This document shows, piece after piece, positions 32,229-43,532 of a DNA stretch of 64,000 bases (position 1 is its first letter; every line of letters starts with the position of its first letter). This stretch comes from Punica granatum. Taxonomy: Eukaryota > Streptophyta > Magnoliopsida > Myrtales > Lythraceae. The notes under the pieces were generated by a model that worked only from the letters and a program-made list of their open reading frames with translations, ran no database searches and was not told the DNA's origin. The stretch is taken from the NCBI RefSeq assembly GCF_007655135.1, contig NC_045129.1, positions 20,434,274 through 20,498,273 on the forward strand, in the 5' to 3' direction. The position numbers were made by a program, and so were the translations under genes.

Positions 32229-34553
32229 GATGAGTGGAAAACGGCTTTCAAAACAAAACATGGCTTGTATGAGTGGTTAGTTATGCCATTCGAATTAACT
32301 AATGCACCTAGTACTTTCATGAGGCTCATGAATCATGTTTTGCGTGCTTTCATTGGAAAATTCATGGTTGTATATTTTGATGATATCTTGGTGTATAGTG
32401 AGAGCTTGAAGGATCATATCCATCATTTGCGACGCGTTCTTCAGGCATTGAGATGTGAAAAATTATATGCTAACTTGAAGAAATGTACATTTTGCATGGA
32501 TTGAGTTGTGTTTTTGGGATTTGTTGTTAGTTCCAAGGGTATTCAGATTGATGAGGAAAATGTGAAAGCAATTAAGGATTGGTCGATGCCGAAATCCGTA
32601 ACTGTGGTAAGAAGTTTTCATGGTCTAGCCAGTTCTTATAGGCGATTTGTGTGGGATTTAAGTACTTTAGCTGCTCCATTGACGGAAGTGGTTAAGAAAG
32701 ATATAGGTTTCAAATGGGGAGTAGAACAAGAGCAAGCATTTAATTTGATTAAGGAAAAGCTTTGTTCTGCACCTTTATTGGTTTTACCTGATTTTTCGAA
32801 AACTGTCGAGATTGAATGTGAAGCTTCCGGGATTGGTATAGGTGCTGTTTTGATGCAGGAAAAATGACCCATTGCCTACTTTAGTGAGAAGCTAAGTGGA
32901 GCCGCTTTGAATTATTCTACATATGACAAGAAACTCTATGCTTTGGTCCGCGCTTTGGAGACGTGACAACACTATTTGTGGTCGAAGGAATTTGTCATAC
33001 ACACGGACCACGAATCATTGAAGCATTTGAGAGGGCAAAACAAGCTGAATCGGAGACATGCCAAGTGGGTCGAATTCATAGAAATGTTACTATACATGAT
33101 TCAATACAAATAAGGAAAGGAAAACGTGGTAGCTGATGCATTATCACGGAGAAATGTACTTATCTCTACTCTAAATGCTAAATTTCTTGGGTTTGAATAT
33201 CTTAAGGAGTTGTACATGCAAGATTCTGACTTTGGTGCTATTTATAGTGCATGTGAAAAGGGTGCATTCAGTAAGTTCTATAAGCATGACGAATTCTTAT
33301 TTAGGGAGAATAAGCTATGCATTCCTAATTCTTCTATGCTTGAATTACTTGTACTTGAGTCGCATGGGGGAGGTCTTATGGGTCATTTTGGTGTAGTTAA
33401 GACTTTAGATATTTTGAGAGAACATTTCGTTTGGCCGCATATGAAGAGAGATGTGGAGAGAATTTGTTTTAAATGTGTTACTTGTGGGAAGGCGAAATCA
33501 ACAGTCAAACCCCATGGAATGCATATGCCTTTACCTGTTCCTAATGAGCCTTGGACTGATATATCCATGGATTTCACTCTAGGATTGCCTAGGTCTAGTA
33601 AAGGACAAGATTCCATTTTCGTAGTTATAGATCGATTTTCTAAGATGGCTCATTTTATTCCGTGCCGCAAAACTGATGATGCCACACATATTGCTGATTT
33701 GTTCTTTAGGGAGGTAGTGCGATTGCATGGGATACCTAAGACCATAGTTAGTGATCGGGATGCTAAGTTCTTGATTCATTTTTGGCGCGTCTTATGGGAA
33801 AAGTTAGAAACTAAATTGTTGTTTTCAACTATTTGTCATCCCCAAACGAATGGGCAAACCGAGGTGGTTAATAGGATGTTATCCACTCTTCTTCGCACTA
33901 TCATAAAAAGGGATTTGAAGTCTTGGGAAGATTGCATACCATTTATTGAGTTTGTCTATGATCGTACAGTGCATTCTTCTACTAACTTCTCACCATTTCA
34001 GATTGTGTATGGTTTTAATCCATTAACACCTTTAAATCTAATCCCTTTGCTTATGAGTGAGATTTCTAGTCTTGACGATAAGAAAAAGGCAAATATGGTG
34101 AAAAAGATTCATGAAGAAGCGAGGCAACATATCTTGAATAAGAATAAACAATATACTGAACGTGCCAACAAGGGACTGAAGAAAGTGACTTTTGAACCAG
34201 GAGATTGGGTGTGGGTTTATATGAGGAAGGAAAGATTTCCAAACCAATAGAAATCCAAATTGAGTCCACGAGGAATTGGACCATTCCAGGTCATGGCCAA
34301 GATAAATGATAATGCTTACAAAATAGATGCACAGGAGCTTGGAAGTGGGACTCGTGAAGAGGGAACTGATACACAAGATCTTGGAGGCTTGCATGTTCCG
34401 AGTGGGCCAATCACACGGGCGAAGGCCAGACAAATCCAACAAGCTATGGAGAGCTTGTTGATGGGCTTTTTGGGCCAAGATGAGTCTAATTCAATTGGAT
34501 CTGCAAAGGGCTTTATTCAACTGACTTGCCATGAGATGCTGAAAACAGAATAA
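32229..34553 (+). pseudogene. C6 RT-RNase H-integrase, second part
   Basis: Resumes in RT with [13 protein letters not shown] right after T1. FDD is near 32380. Stops at 32502-32504 (TGA), about 32865 (TGA, after VLMQEK), about 32966 (TGA) and about 33112 (TAA) break RT and RNase H. A long open integrase frame runs from 33126 to 34250, with zinc site ending CFKCVTC, and D, D, E in [15 protein letters not shown] and NGQTEVVNR. It stops at a TAG in the GDWVWVY-distal part. Near 34327 a deletion joins the NDNAYKI stretch straight to the LTR-encoded tail, removing the last part of the integrase domain and the first few dozen bases of the 3' LTR. The tail keeps [11 protein letters not shown]. Confidence 0.9.
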
Positions 34554-34977
34554 GTACTGCCAACTATTCTAGATAGCCTTTATTTAGTTTCTTTTGTTAT
34601 TTCTGGTTTTAGGAAAGTAAGGTTACTCCAGTTGCCAAGTTTATTAATTTACAGTTTCTCCTAGGCTTATATAAAGGAGGCTGAGTAGCTGATCGTAGGA
34701 AGACTATTCTAGTATTTTGGTGAGATTTTCTCCTTTGTTCTTCATTGAACTTTTTCGAACGAACAAGTGTGACAGCTTGTGATTGTTCGGCACAATTTGA
34801 TATTATTGGTTCTTGTTTCTTCATAAACAATGGGTCAATAATCCTTGTCTTTATATTGTTGGTTCTTGTTTCTCCATACAGGTCAATAATCCTCTTCATC
34901 TAAATCTGAGTTTGGCGATGTAGGAATCGATTCAAGTTGGTTGTCGAGTTTCACAATCCTTCGTGAGATCCACATCA
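34329..34977 (+). repeat. C6 3' LTR, 5'-truncated
   Basis: Matches the 5' LTR from the GATGCACA region to CACATCA. TATA box at 34669-34678. Hairpin 34813-34830 (TTGTTT, CTTCAT, AAACAA) is perfect; the second copy near 34870 is damaged by a small deletion. Confidence 0.88.
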
Positions 34978-34982
34978 ATATC

Positions 34983-35380
34983 TCCTCTTATAGATAAAGA
35001 AAATAAAACTTATAATATCAATAGAGATGTGATATATTTTTTAAAGATATGAAATCTAAATATCCCGAGAATATCTTTATGAGATTTAAACTTTAAACAA
35101 ATCTGATAATATATTCTCTTGATCTTCAAATATTCTAGAAACTTCTTCAAACATTTGCTGAATTTAGCTTTGTCCGGAATCTTCTATAACTTGAATCATG
35201 TTAATGGATCTTTGTTGATCACGTGGTTCATGTCCAATGGGCCTCCACGAATTTGCTTGAGTCCAAACCTCTTGAATCAGACCGTTGAGTTCATCGTTAA
35301 ACTTCTTTGCTCGTGCTTGTGTAATTGGTCCAATTGGAACTGGAACTGGATCCCTTAAAGTCGTGCTACGATTTGCATCA
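34983..35380 (-). repeat. C5 3' LTR, inner part
   Basis: Resumes after the ATATC duplication (34978-34982) and ends at GATTTGCATCA. The minus-strand polypurine tract AAGAGGAGGGGAA abuts it at 35381-35393. Confidence 0.87.
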
Positions 35381-35391
35381 TTCCCCTCCTC

Positions 35392-38300
35392 TTAAAAAGT
35401 ATTTGCCCTCAAATAATCACCTACATCAAAAGGAAGCAAATCAGTAACATTAAAATTAGCACTTACATTGTACTTACTAGGTAATTCTAGTTTGTAAGCA
35501 TTGTCATTGATGCGCTCTAGGACTTGGAAAGGACCATCCCCTCTCGAAAATAATTTGGAACGTCTTTGCGCCGGAAATCTCTCTTTCCTCATATACCAAA
35601 CCCAATCTCCAGGTTCAAAAATTAGATTATGACGCCCCTTGTTAGCGTGTTTTGCATACTGCTTCGTTCTTTGCTCAATATTGAGTCTTGCTTTCTCATG
35701 AATCTGCTTGTCAAATTCAGTTTTCTTTTTGCCATCTAAATTAACATGATCAGTCAAAGGTAAAGGAGATAAATGCAATGGAGTTAAAGGATTAAATCCA
35801 TAAATAATTTCAAATGGTGAAAATTTAGTAGCAAAATGAACAGATCTGTTATAAGCAAACTCAACATGTGGTAAACACTCTTCCCATGTTTTGATATTCT
35901 TTTTAATGATTGCCCTTAATAAAGTAGACAAAGTCATCTTTACTACTTCAGTTTGACCACCAATTTGTGGGTGATAAGTAGTAGAAAATAATAGCTTATT
36001 ACCTAACTTACACCAAAAAATCTTCCAACAATAGCTCAAGAACTTAGCATCCCTATTCGAAACAATTGTTCTAGGCATGCCATGTAATCTTACAATCTCC
36101 CTAAAGAACAAATCAGCAACATGCGAAGTATCATCCGTTTTTTGACATGGAATAAAATGCGTCATCTTAGAAAATCTATCTACAACCACAAAAATTGAAT
36201 CTCTCTCCTACGTTTAGTTCTAGGTAATCCTAACACAAAGCCCATTGAAATATCAATCCAAGGCTCACTAGGAATAGGTAAAGGAGTATACAAACCGTTA
36301 AGCTGCACTTTGGATTTAGCTTGCCTACATGTGATACATCTACCACAAATTCTCTCAACATCTCTTTTCATATGTGGCCAATAGAAGTGTTCTTGCAAAA
36401 TAACTAAAGTCTTTGCAACTCCAAAATGTCCCATTAATCCCCCACCATGATATTCCTGCACTAATAACTCACTCAAGGAACAATTAGGCACGCATAACTT
36501 ATTCTCTCGAAACAGGAACCAATCATGCCTAAAGAACTTACCACAATGGGTTTTCTCACAAGTCCGATATTCCTCACAAAATTCATGGTCATCAGCATAT
36601 AAATTTTTAATGTGCTCAAAACTAAGCAATTTTGCATCAAGTGTAGAGAATATGCATACCTGCGAGAAAGTGTATCGGCGACCACATTCTCCTTACCTTG
36701 CTTATACCGAATGACGTATGGAAACGTCTCGATGAACTCCACCCATCGGGCATGTCTTTTGTTTAGCTTGTGTTGGCCCTTCAAGTGTTTCAAGGACTCA
36801 TGATTGGTGTGAATCACGAATTCCTTAGGCTATAGGCAGTGCTGCCGTGTCTCTAAAGCCCGAATCTATGCATACAACTCCTTGTCATAAGTTGGATAGT
36901 TTAAGGCTGCCCCGCCTAATTTTTTGCTGAAGTAAGCAATTGGTCGTCCTTCCTGCGGAAGAACTGTACCTATACCAATACTTGAAGCATCACATTCAAT
37001 CTCAAAAGTTTTAGAAAAGTTAGATAAAGACAATAAAGGAGCATTGGTCAGCTTTTCTTTGATTAGCTGAAACGCCTTCTCTTGTTCTTCTCCCTATCTA
37101 AATCCAACCTTCTTCTTGATCACTTCAGTAAGTGGTGCTGCTATGCTACTAAAGTCCTTCACCAATCGCCGAAAAAAACTAGCAAGTCCATGAAAACTAC
37201 GAACATTACTTACACTTGTGGGACTGGGCCACTCTTGGATTGCACGTACCTTCTCTTCATCAACCTGTATACCTTTTGCACTAACAACAAATCCCAAAAA
37301 TACAAGCTTATCGGTGCAAAAAGTACACTTATTCAAATTAGCAAATAACTTTTCCTTCCTAAGCACATCTAAAATAGATTTCAAATGTACCTTATGATCA
37401 TCAAAGTTTTCGCTGTAAACGAGTATATCATCAAAGTAGACAACAATAAATCTACCTATAAATGCACGCAAAACATGATTCATAAGTCTCATAAAAGTGC
37501 TTGGAGCATTAGTCAAACCAAAAGGCATAACTAACCATTCATACAAACCATATTTTGTTTTAAAGGCATTTTTCCATTCATCTCCTTCTTTCTTCTAATA
37601 ACCATTCTTTAAATCAATTTTAGAAAATATACAAGAACCATACAGCTCATCTAACATATCATCTAAGCGAGAAATATGATGACGATACTTTACCGTTATG
37701 TTGTTGATTGCTCGGCAATCAACGCACATTCTCCACGTCCCATCCTTCTTAGGTACAAGTATAACCGGAGCGACACATGGGCTCATGCACTCCCTCACGT
37801 ACCCTTTCTCCAACAACTCACTTACTGCCGTTGAAGCTCCTTTATCTCCTCAGGATTGCTCCTATAGGCTGGTCGGTTTGGAATTGTCGCACCGGGAACA
37901 AAATCAATTTGATGTTCAATCCCTCGGATTGGAGGTAACCCATGTGGTGTTTTCTCGGGAAAGACATCCTCATATTCCTGCAAAAGAGAAACAACCAAAC
38001 TAGGCAGAGCGAGGTCAGGTTCGTTAGTGTTGAAAAATACCTCTTTGTACAAAAGTACAATAATCGGCTAATTTGAAAACATTGCTCGCATAATTTCACT
38101 CATTTTTGCATAGAAATTCTTTTATTTTCTCTCAATGGCAGAATTTTGATTTTCTTTTTCTCTCTCATTTTTCTCGGCCTCTCTCTGATTTTCACTCCTT
38201 TTTCTTCTATTCACTCTCTTTCTTTTGATCACTCTCTTTTTGCAATCTTACTTGATCTTCATATACTTGCTGCGGTGTCAATGGTACAAGAGTGAACCAT

Positions 38301-39912
38301 CGTTGATAAAGTACAAATGAATATTTGTTCGTAAAACCGTCATGCTTCACATGCCTATCAAACTGTCATGGACGCCCTAGCAACAAGTGTCCTGCTTGCA
38401 TCGGTACTACATCACACAACACTTCATCTTCGTATTTACCGATTTGACATGCAACACCTGCTTGTTCATCATTATCTCACCACTATCATTCAACCATTGC
38501 AGTTTGTAAGGCCTAGGGTGCTTCAACATGGGCAGTCCCAATTTTTCCACCATTGTTGTGCTTGCGATATTAGTACAACTACCACCATCAATAATCACAC
38601 TACATACCTTGTCTTTGATGTAGCACCTAGTGTGAAAGATGTTCTCCCGCTGCACTTCTTCAACTTCTTTTGTTTGCAAGATCAATGCTCTCCTTGCCAC
38701 TAATGTCAATGCATCTAGAGCTAAATATTCCTGCTCGGGAACGTCTTCCAATGGGGGCATGTCATCGGTGTCGGAATCTTCAGTGTCGGTCACAATGTCA
38801 CCATTGTCTCGCATCACCATGACCCACTTATTCAGGCATTGACTCGCTATGTGTCCCTTGCCTTGGCATTTAAAACACTTACTGTCATGATTCCTGGAGG
38901 TAGAAATGTCGGTTTTACCTTGATGAACATTGCTGGTTGCATCTTGCTTTTGCTCGGTTTTCGACTTCGACATGGATTACTTTTCATTTTTCTTCGACTG
39001 ATTCGGCTTCCACGTAGATGTGCTTGGACTTTGGCTTGCACATGTATTACCTCTCCTCTTGAGCTGGTTCTCAATCTTGATGGCCATGTGCACCATATCC
39101 TCCAACTCCACATAATGATGTAATTCCATGACATTTTGAATTTCTCGGTTCAATCCAACCAAAAATCTTGCCATAATAGCCTCCCGATCCTCTTCTTCAT
39201 TTGCTCTAATCATGGTCACTTCCATCTCCTTAAAATATTCATCTACACTCTGGTTACCTTGCCTAAGATTTTGCAGCTTATTATACAACTCCCGATAGTA
39301 ATAACTAGGAACAAATCGCTTCCTCATCACCCTTTTCATTTCCTCTCACGTATCTATAGGTGGCTCTCTATTTCTTCGCCTATTTATCACCAATTGATCC
39401 CACCAGACAATTGCATAATCTGAGGATTCAATTACTGCCAATTTGACTTTCTTCAGCTCGGAATAACTATAACAATCAAATACAAACTTCACCTTTCTCT
39501 CCCACTCAAGGTATGCTTCGGGATCACTATTTCCTTGGAACGATGGGATTTTCATCTTAATGCTACCCAAGTTATTGTCTTCCCAATTCCTAACTTCTCT
39601 AAACCGCCCTCCATGTCTCCTATTACTAACAATCGAATCTCAACCATCTTCTTCATCAAAACCTGCCCCATAATTATCTTCATCTTCAACCCTTACTTCC
39701 CTCGGTTGAACTCTTTACCTCCTACGCACATGATGAGCATTTCGTGGCCGCTCCACATGTGTGTTCACCATCTCATATATCTGTTCATGAACCTGCTCTA
39801 ACTCCAACCTCATCACACGTCTCATCTCACTCATCATGGCCTCCATAAGTACTTTTTATTCAGCCAATTCCATAGCACATTCGGGAATACTCTTAACACT
39901 GTTGTGAGACAT
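35392..39912 (-). pseudogene. C5 gag-pol, multiply broken
   Basis: The gag ATG is at 39912 on the minus strand, followed soon by a stop. Gag core pieces at 39570-38977: AYLEWERKV, FDCYSYSE, MRKRFVPSYYYREL. Zinc knuckle CFKCQGKGHIASQC is near 38878-38840. Protease IIDGGSC is near 38590, followed by a frameshift. RT lies in 38052-37094 with shifts at about 37830 and 37600; [12 protein letters not shown] is intact near 37530 and FDD near 37435. A shift near 37095 precedes RNase H. Integrase runs 36817-35392: RNase H end [10 protein letters not shown], zinc site ending CGRCITC, D, D, E in MGFVLGL (first D mutated to G), VSNRDAKF and GGQTEVVKM, with a frameshift near 36180. The replaced first catalytic Asp and many shifts show an old dead copy. 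Confidence 0.87.
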
Positions 39913-40486
39913 GATTGCTGCAAAATAAAGTTAGAAAGAAAGGACCTCACAATTCTCTCCCTTACGTGTTTACACTCAAGAATGTGAATCACTCTACACT
40001 CGTATTTTCACTACACAAATATGGCTTTTAACCCTCTAATGTTCTCACCACTCTTGCCTTTTTCCACTCGATAATTCTCTTTCAGTTCTTTTGAAACTAA
40101 AGAAACAATTCTCCAAAATTTCGAGCAGCAATTCACCAAGAACTTATCAAGGAAAATTAATGGTCGAAGAAAATTTAAGAAAGAAAGGAAACAAGAGAGA
40201 AGACAACTACTATCAATGATTAAATATATCAGAATGTTATATGTAATTCTGGGAACCAAATCAATGTAGATCACAAAGAAAGGGAAATAACAACTTTAGA
40301 ATGGTCTGATGTAAAGAATTTGGATCAAATTGACTACAACAGCTTCTTTCTTTTCCTTCGTTCTTTCGTTTTTTTTTTCAGCTCTTTTTTTTCGATTTTT
40401 TTTTTTGCTAATAACAATCCAGAAAGAACAAACTTAACGAAACGAAGCTCAGCAAATTGAAACGAAAACTTTGTTTGGAGCCTGAT
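39913..40486 (-). other. C5 untranslated leader
   Basis: Minus-strand leader. Plus-strand T-rich runs at 40360-40410 correspond to the A/purine-rich tract of the other elements. No coding sequence is visible. Confidence 0.6.
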
Positions 40487-40500
40487 GCTCTGATACAAAA
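40487..40500 (-). other. C5 primer binding site, one base lost
   Basis: Plus-strand GCTCTGATACAAAA abuts the LTR at 40501. Compared with GCTCTGATACCA in C2 and C4, one C is missing from the primer site. Confidence 0.75.
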
Positions 40501-41291
40501 TGATGCGATTCGCACCAAGAATGACGAGACCCGACAACTAAAGGAACCCAAGATCGTTTCACGATCAGATTTGATTGACAAACCTTCGACCCGTTGTTTA
40601 CGACATAAACAAGAACCTTGGTATAACTGACCTCAACCCGTTGTTTATTGCCAAACAAGAACCTCGGTTTAGTAAGACGCCACAAACGGTGGTGGAAAGC
40701 CATTTGATAAGTCGATGAAGACGCAACAAACGGTGGTGGAAAGCCGTTTGATAAGTCGATGATGAACGCCACGGAAATTTCCAATAAGTTCGAATTAGTT
40801 CTTCGAGAACCAAAGAGAATACTGTCACAATTTTCTGAATATTCCTTTTTTTATTAAAAATTCACTGAGATGAATATATATAGACATAAACTAATCCTAA
40901 TCTGGCCATATCTCCTCCTCTAGATAAGGAAAATAAAACCTAAAATATCGATAGAGATATGACATATTTTTTAAAAATATGAAATCTAAATATCCCGATA
41001 ATATCTCCATGAGATTTAAACTTTAAACGAATCTGTTAATATCTTCTAGAAACTTCCTCAAACACTTGCTGAATTTAGCCTTGTCCGAAATCTTTTATAA
41101 CTTGAATCATGTTAATGGATCTTTGTTGATCACGTGATTCATGTCCAATGGGCCTCCACGAATTTGCTTGAGCCCAAACCTCTTGAATTAGGCCGTTGAG
41201 TTCATCATTAAACTTCTTTGCTCGTGCTCGCATAATCGGTCCAATTGCAACTTGAACTGGATCCCTTAAAGTCGTACTACGATTTGCATCA
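40501..41291 (-). repeat. C5 5' LTR
   Basis: 791 bp, TGATGCGATT to TTTGCATCA. Hairpins on the plus strand: 40594-40612 (TTGTTTA, CGACA, TAAACAA) and 40641-40658 (TTGTTT, ATTGCC, AAACAA). Two ~43-bp repeat units lie at about 40677-40762. Confidence 0.9.
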
Positions 41292-41296
41292 CTTCT

Positions 41297-41673
41297 TCGT
41301 TCTCACCTCCCCCCCCCCCCAACGCGAAAACGTTGTTGTTTGTCAACTTGACAAAAAACGACATCGGCTTCGTCCTTGCCTTAGTCTTCTTATGAGCAAA
41401 ATTGGAATGTAATCCCCAAATCCTTTCGAAACCCTAATTCCCAAATTCTGAAATTCCTGCAATCCAATCGAAAACCCTAAGCCATAAATTCCCCAATTGA
41501 ATTCCAAAATCTTCCAATCGAACGTAAAACCCTAATCCTTAAATTCCCAATAGTGTCCAATCCAACCGTAAACCCTAAGCCCCAAATTTCCAAAATCCTC
41601 CAATCGAACCGTAAGCCCTAATCACCAAATTCTCGAAATCCTCCAACTGATTGCGATCTTAATTTGGAGCACC
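41297..41673 (+). promoter_or_regulatory. GRF gene upstream region with telobox repeats
   Basis: About five degenerate ~43-bp units (about 41400-41645). Four exact AAACCCTAA teloboxes lie at 41429-41437, 41472-41480, 41527-41535 and 41570-41578. Teloboxes are known promoter or 5' UTR elements of plant housekeeping genes and Polycomb/TRB binding sites. A C-run of about ten bases lies near 41310. Confidence 0.55.
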
Positions 41674-42135
41674 ATGAGTTGCAATTCTCAATCAGAGTGG
41701 AGTTGTCATAATCACCGTCGGTTGCGCGAGGATTCAACCGTCTACCCCAAGAGAAGGAGAGCGAGTAGCCTGAGCATGTCCAATGACGAAGATGATGGTT
41801 TCTGTGATTGCAAGCGAAGAAAGAGTAGTCGAAGTAGTAACAGGGATGAAGACATCTACTGTCACTCTAGGCGAAGAGCTCTGAGGATGATTTCGAACAC
41901 CAAATGCAATCCTGGTAGGGCATTTTACCGGTGCCCACAGAGGAGGAACAAAGGTCTGAGCTGCGATTATTTTGAATGGGAAGATGAAATTGGCTTGTCA
42001 AACTCCTCTCCTAATCAGAGGTTGATCAGTGAGCTTAGGAGGAGGAATGCCACCAATGAGCTACCATTGAAAAGGTTACAACTTTTGTGTTTGATATTGG
42101 CTTTGTTGGTTACTGTTTTGGCATTGAAATTGTGA
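41674..42135 (+). CDS. GRF-type zinc-finger protein with C-terminal membrane anchor
   Basis: 153 residues from ATG 41674. An N-terminal basic and serine-rich region precedes a GRF-like zinc finger at roughly residues 48-103. Its spacing fits C-x-C (CDCKRR), a variable loop, then CNPGRAFYRCP and the CDYFEWEDE end, which is the family's Cys-plus-aromatic signature. A final hydrophobic helix at about residues 136-152 (LLCLILALLVTVLALKL) predicts a tail-anchored or single-pass membrane protein. Small plant proteins of this layout are annotated as GRF-type zinc-finger or At4g04775-like; their function is not known to me. The first zinc-finger half is less typical, with inserted RNRDE-like charged sequence. 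Single-exon, undamaged, and preceded by telobox repeats, so it may be a live host gene, although related finger domains also occur in transposon-derived proteins. Confidence 0.7.
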   Translation: MSCNSQSEWSCHNHRRLREDSTVYPKRRRASSLSMSNDEDDGFCDCKRRKSSRSSNRDEDIYCHSRRRALRMISNTKCNPGRAFYRCPQRRNKGLSCDYFEWEDEIGLSNSSPNQRLISELRRRNATNELPLKRLQLLCLILALLVTVLALKL

Positions 42136-42529
42136 AAGTAAGCTGGCTTATTTGGTGTAGGTTGGACTGTAAATGTGCAGTGGTGTGCTTTTGGGTTGCT
42201 TTGATGGAAGTGGCCTTTGGAAGTAGCCATTGTAGTTGATCAATCTGTTGGGTTGATCATTGTGTTGGTAGTTGATCAATGTGTTGAAGTGCTGGTATTG
42301 GTGGTCTGACACGGGTAGATGGTGCTTAGGAGTTGGTTTTTTTTTTTTTTTTTTTTTTCTAGATGCTTTGCATGTATAAACTGAATGTCCCTGATTTATG
42401 GCAATATCTAATGAAGAGCCATTGTTGATATCATTTGTTGCATCTTTACCAATTGAATGACATTTGTATTTTCCTTTGCAACTGAACTGCTGCAATATTG
42501 GTAACTGAGCACAAAGTACTAATCTGTGC

Positions 42530-42585
42530 GAGCACTGAGCACCAAGCACCGAGCACTGAGCACCGAGTACTAAGCATTGAGCACC
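42530..42585. repeat. Heptamer minisatellite, 8 units
   Basis: Eight tandem 7-mers, variants of GAGCACC (GAGCACT, AAGCACC, GAGTACT, AAGCATT). Confidence 0.85.
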
Positions 42586-42694
42586 AACACCAACTAACTG
42601 ATCATAGTCCAACAATTGTGCAGTAACACCAATACATCTAGTCTTGTTTTTACTGATGTATCTTTTTTGTCTAGAAACTATTTTTTCTGCAAGT

Positions 42695-42748
42695 TTTGCA
42701 GAACATAGAGGATTTGCAGAACATAGAGGACTTGCAGAACATAGACTC
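42695..42748. repeat. 18-bp tandem triplicate
   Basis: Three units of TTTGCAGAACATAGAGGA; the first two are identical, the third begins with C and ends differently. Confidence 0.85.
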
Positions 42749-43532
42749 TGATGTATCTTGCTTTTACATCAGTAGCATATACTGATCTACAGTTAACTAC
42801 AACACAAGATAGACAAATAATTCGGTCTCTCAATCTTGTTTAACTTCAGTTCAAAGACACAAAGAACTATGAAAAGAGCAAACTGAGGCACTCCATCAGT
42901 AACACCAACTGAGACACTGAGCAATAACTGAGACATGAAAACTAACTTCAGTAATACCAACTGTGCAGTAACAGCATATTTTGAACATTCTTGAGAATAA
43001 TTGTTGCATATATTAACTTCCATTCCATTACAAGGTTAGAGTCCAAATGGTTGGACAAGCATTTCAAGACCACAAAAAATGGTACCAACTGGTCCGAAAA
43101 TGACACTCTGACCATAAGAAATTGCCATTTTGGTCAACTATACAAAATGTACCTGATTTGACATTGCATATACCATTAACATCAACTATACCAAATGACA
43201 AACTTAACCATATCATCAACTATACGAAAAGACCAAAAGAGGACTAAATATCATTTCCTATACACTTGTATATGTAAATCATTAAATATACCGAACAATG
43301 CTTTTGCTTCCATTAATGATTCCTTAGTTGTTGCTTCAGTTCTTCATGCTATTTCTTCTTTTGAACCTATGTGGAGCATGATTCCTAAGTCCCCAAATTG
43401 TGGCTTGAGCTAGATGAGGACCTCTTAGCTTGCTTGTTTGCCATACTCCTATTCGTCCTTGGAAGAAATGATGCTGGAGGAGAAGACCCTACTGCATGAC
43501 CACCAATCACTGACTTGGGGGCAAGAGCATGC

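Larger units (their letters stand above)
23328..34977 (+). mobile_element. C6: CRM-like element, family beta, nested in C5 and carrying T1
   Basis: Starts TGATGAGGATCG and ends CCACATCA, with perfect target duplications ATATC (23323-23327 and 34978-34982). The 5' LTR is complete; the 3' LTR lacks its first few dozen bases. Solo LTR T1 (27177-32223) splits the RT. Net length is about 6.6 kb. Its coding frame is heavily mutated. Confidence 0.92.
22947..41291 (-). mobile_element. C5: CRM-like element, family alpha, carrying nested C6
   Basis: Target duplications CTTCT at 22942-22946 and 41292-41296. The right LTR is 40501-41291. The left LTR is split by C6 into 22947-23327 and 34983-35380. About 30 bp are missing near the outer end of the left LTR, where TGA joins directly to CAACTAAAGG. 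Net length is about 6.7 kb. Coding sequence resembles C1, but all domains are present, broken by stops and frameshifts. Confidence 0.88.
42136..43532. other. Gene-free DNA between GRF gene and T2
   Basis: Contains a T-run (about 42338-42358), a heptamer array, an 18-bp triplicate and AT-rich unique-looking sequence. Short open frames show no domain. The five bases before T2 are CATGC (43528-43532); a matching right-hand copy cannot be checked because T2 is interrupted. Confidence 0.5.

Noticed and set aside
42148..42615. 155-codon minus-strand protein with GAQCSVL repeats
   Set aside because: Produced by the heptamer array and a T-run; no domain or homologue recognised.
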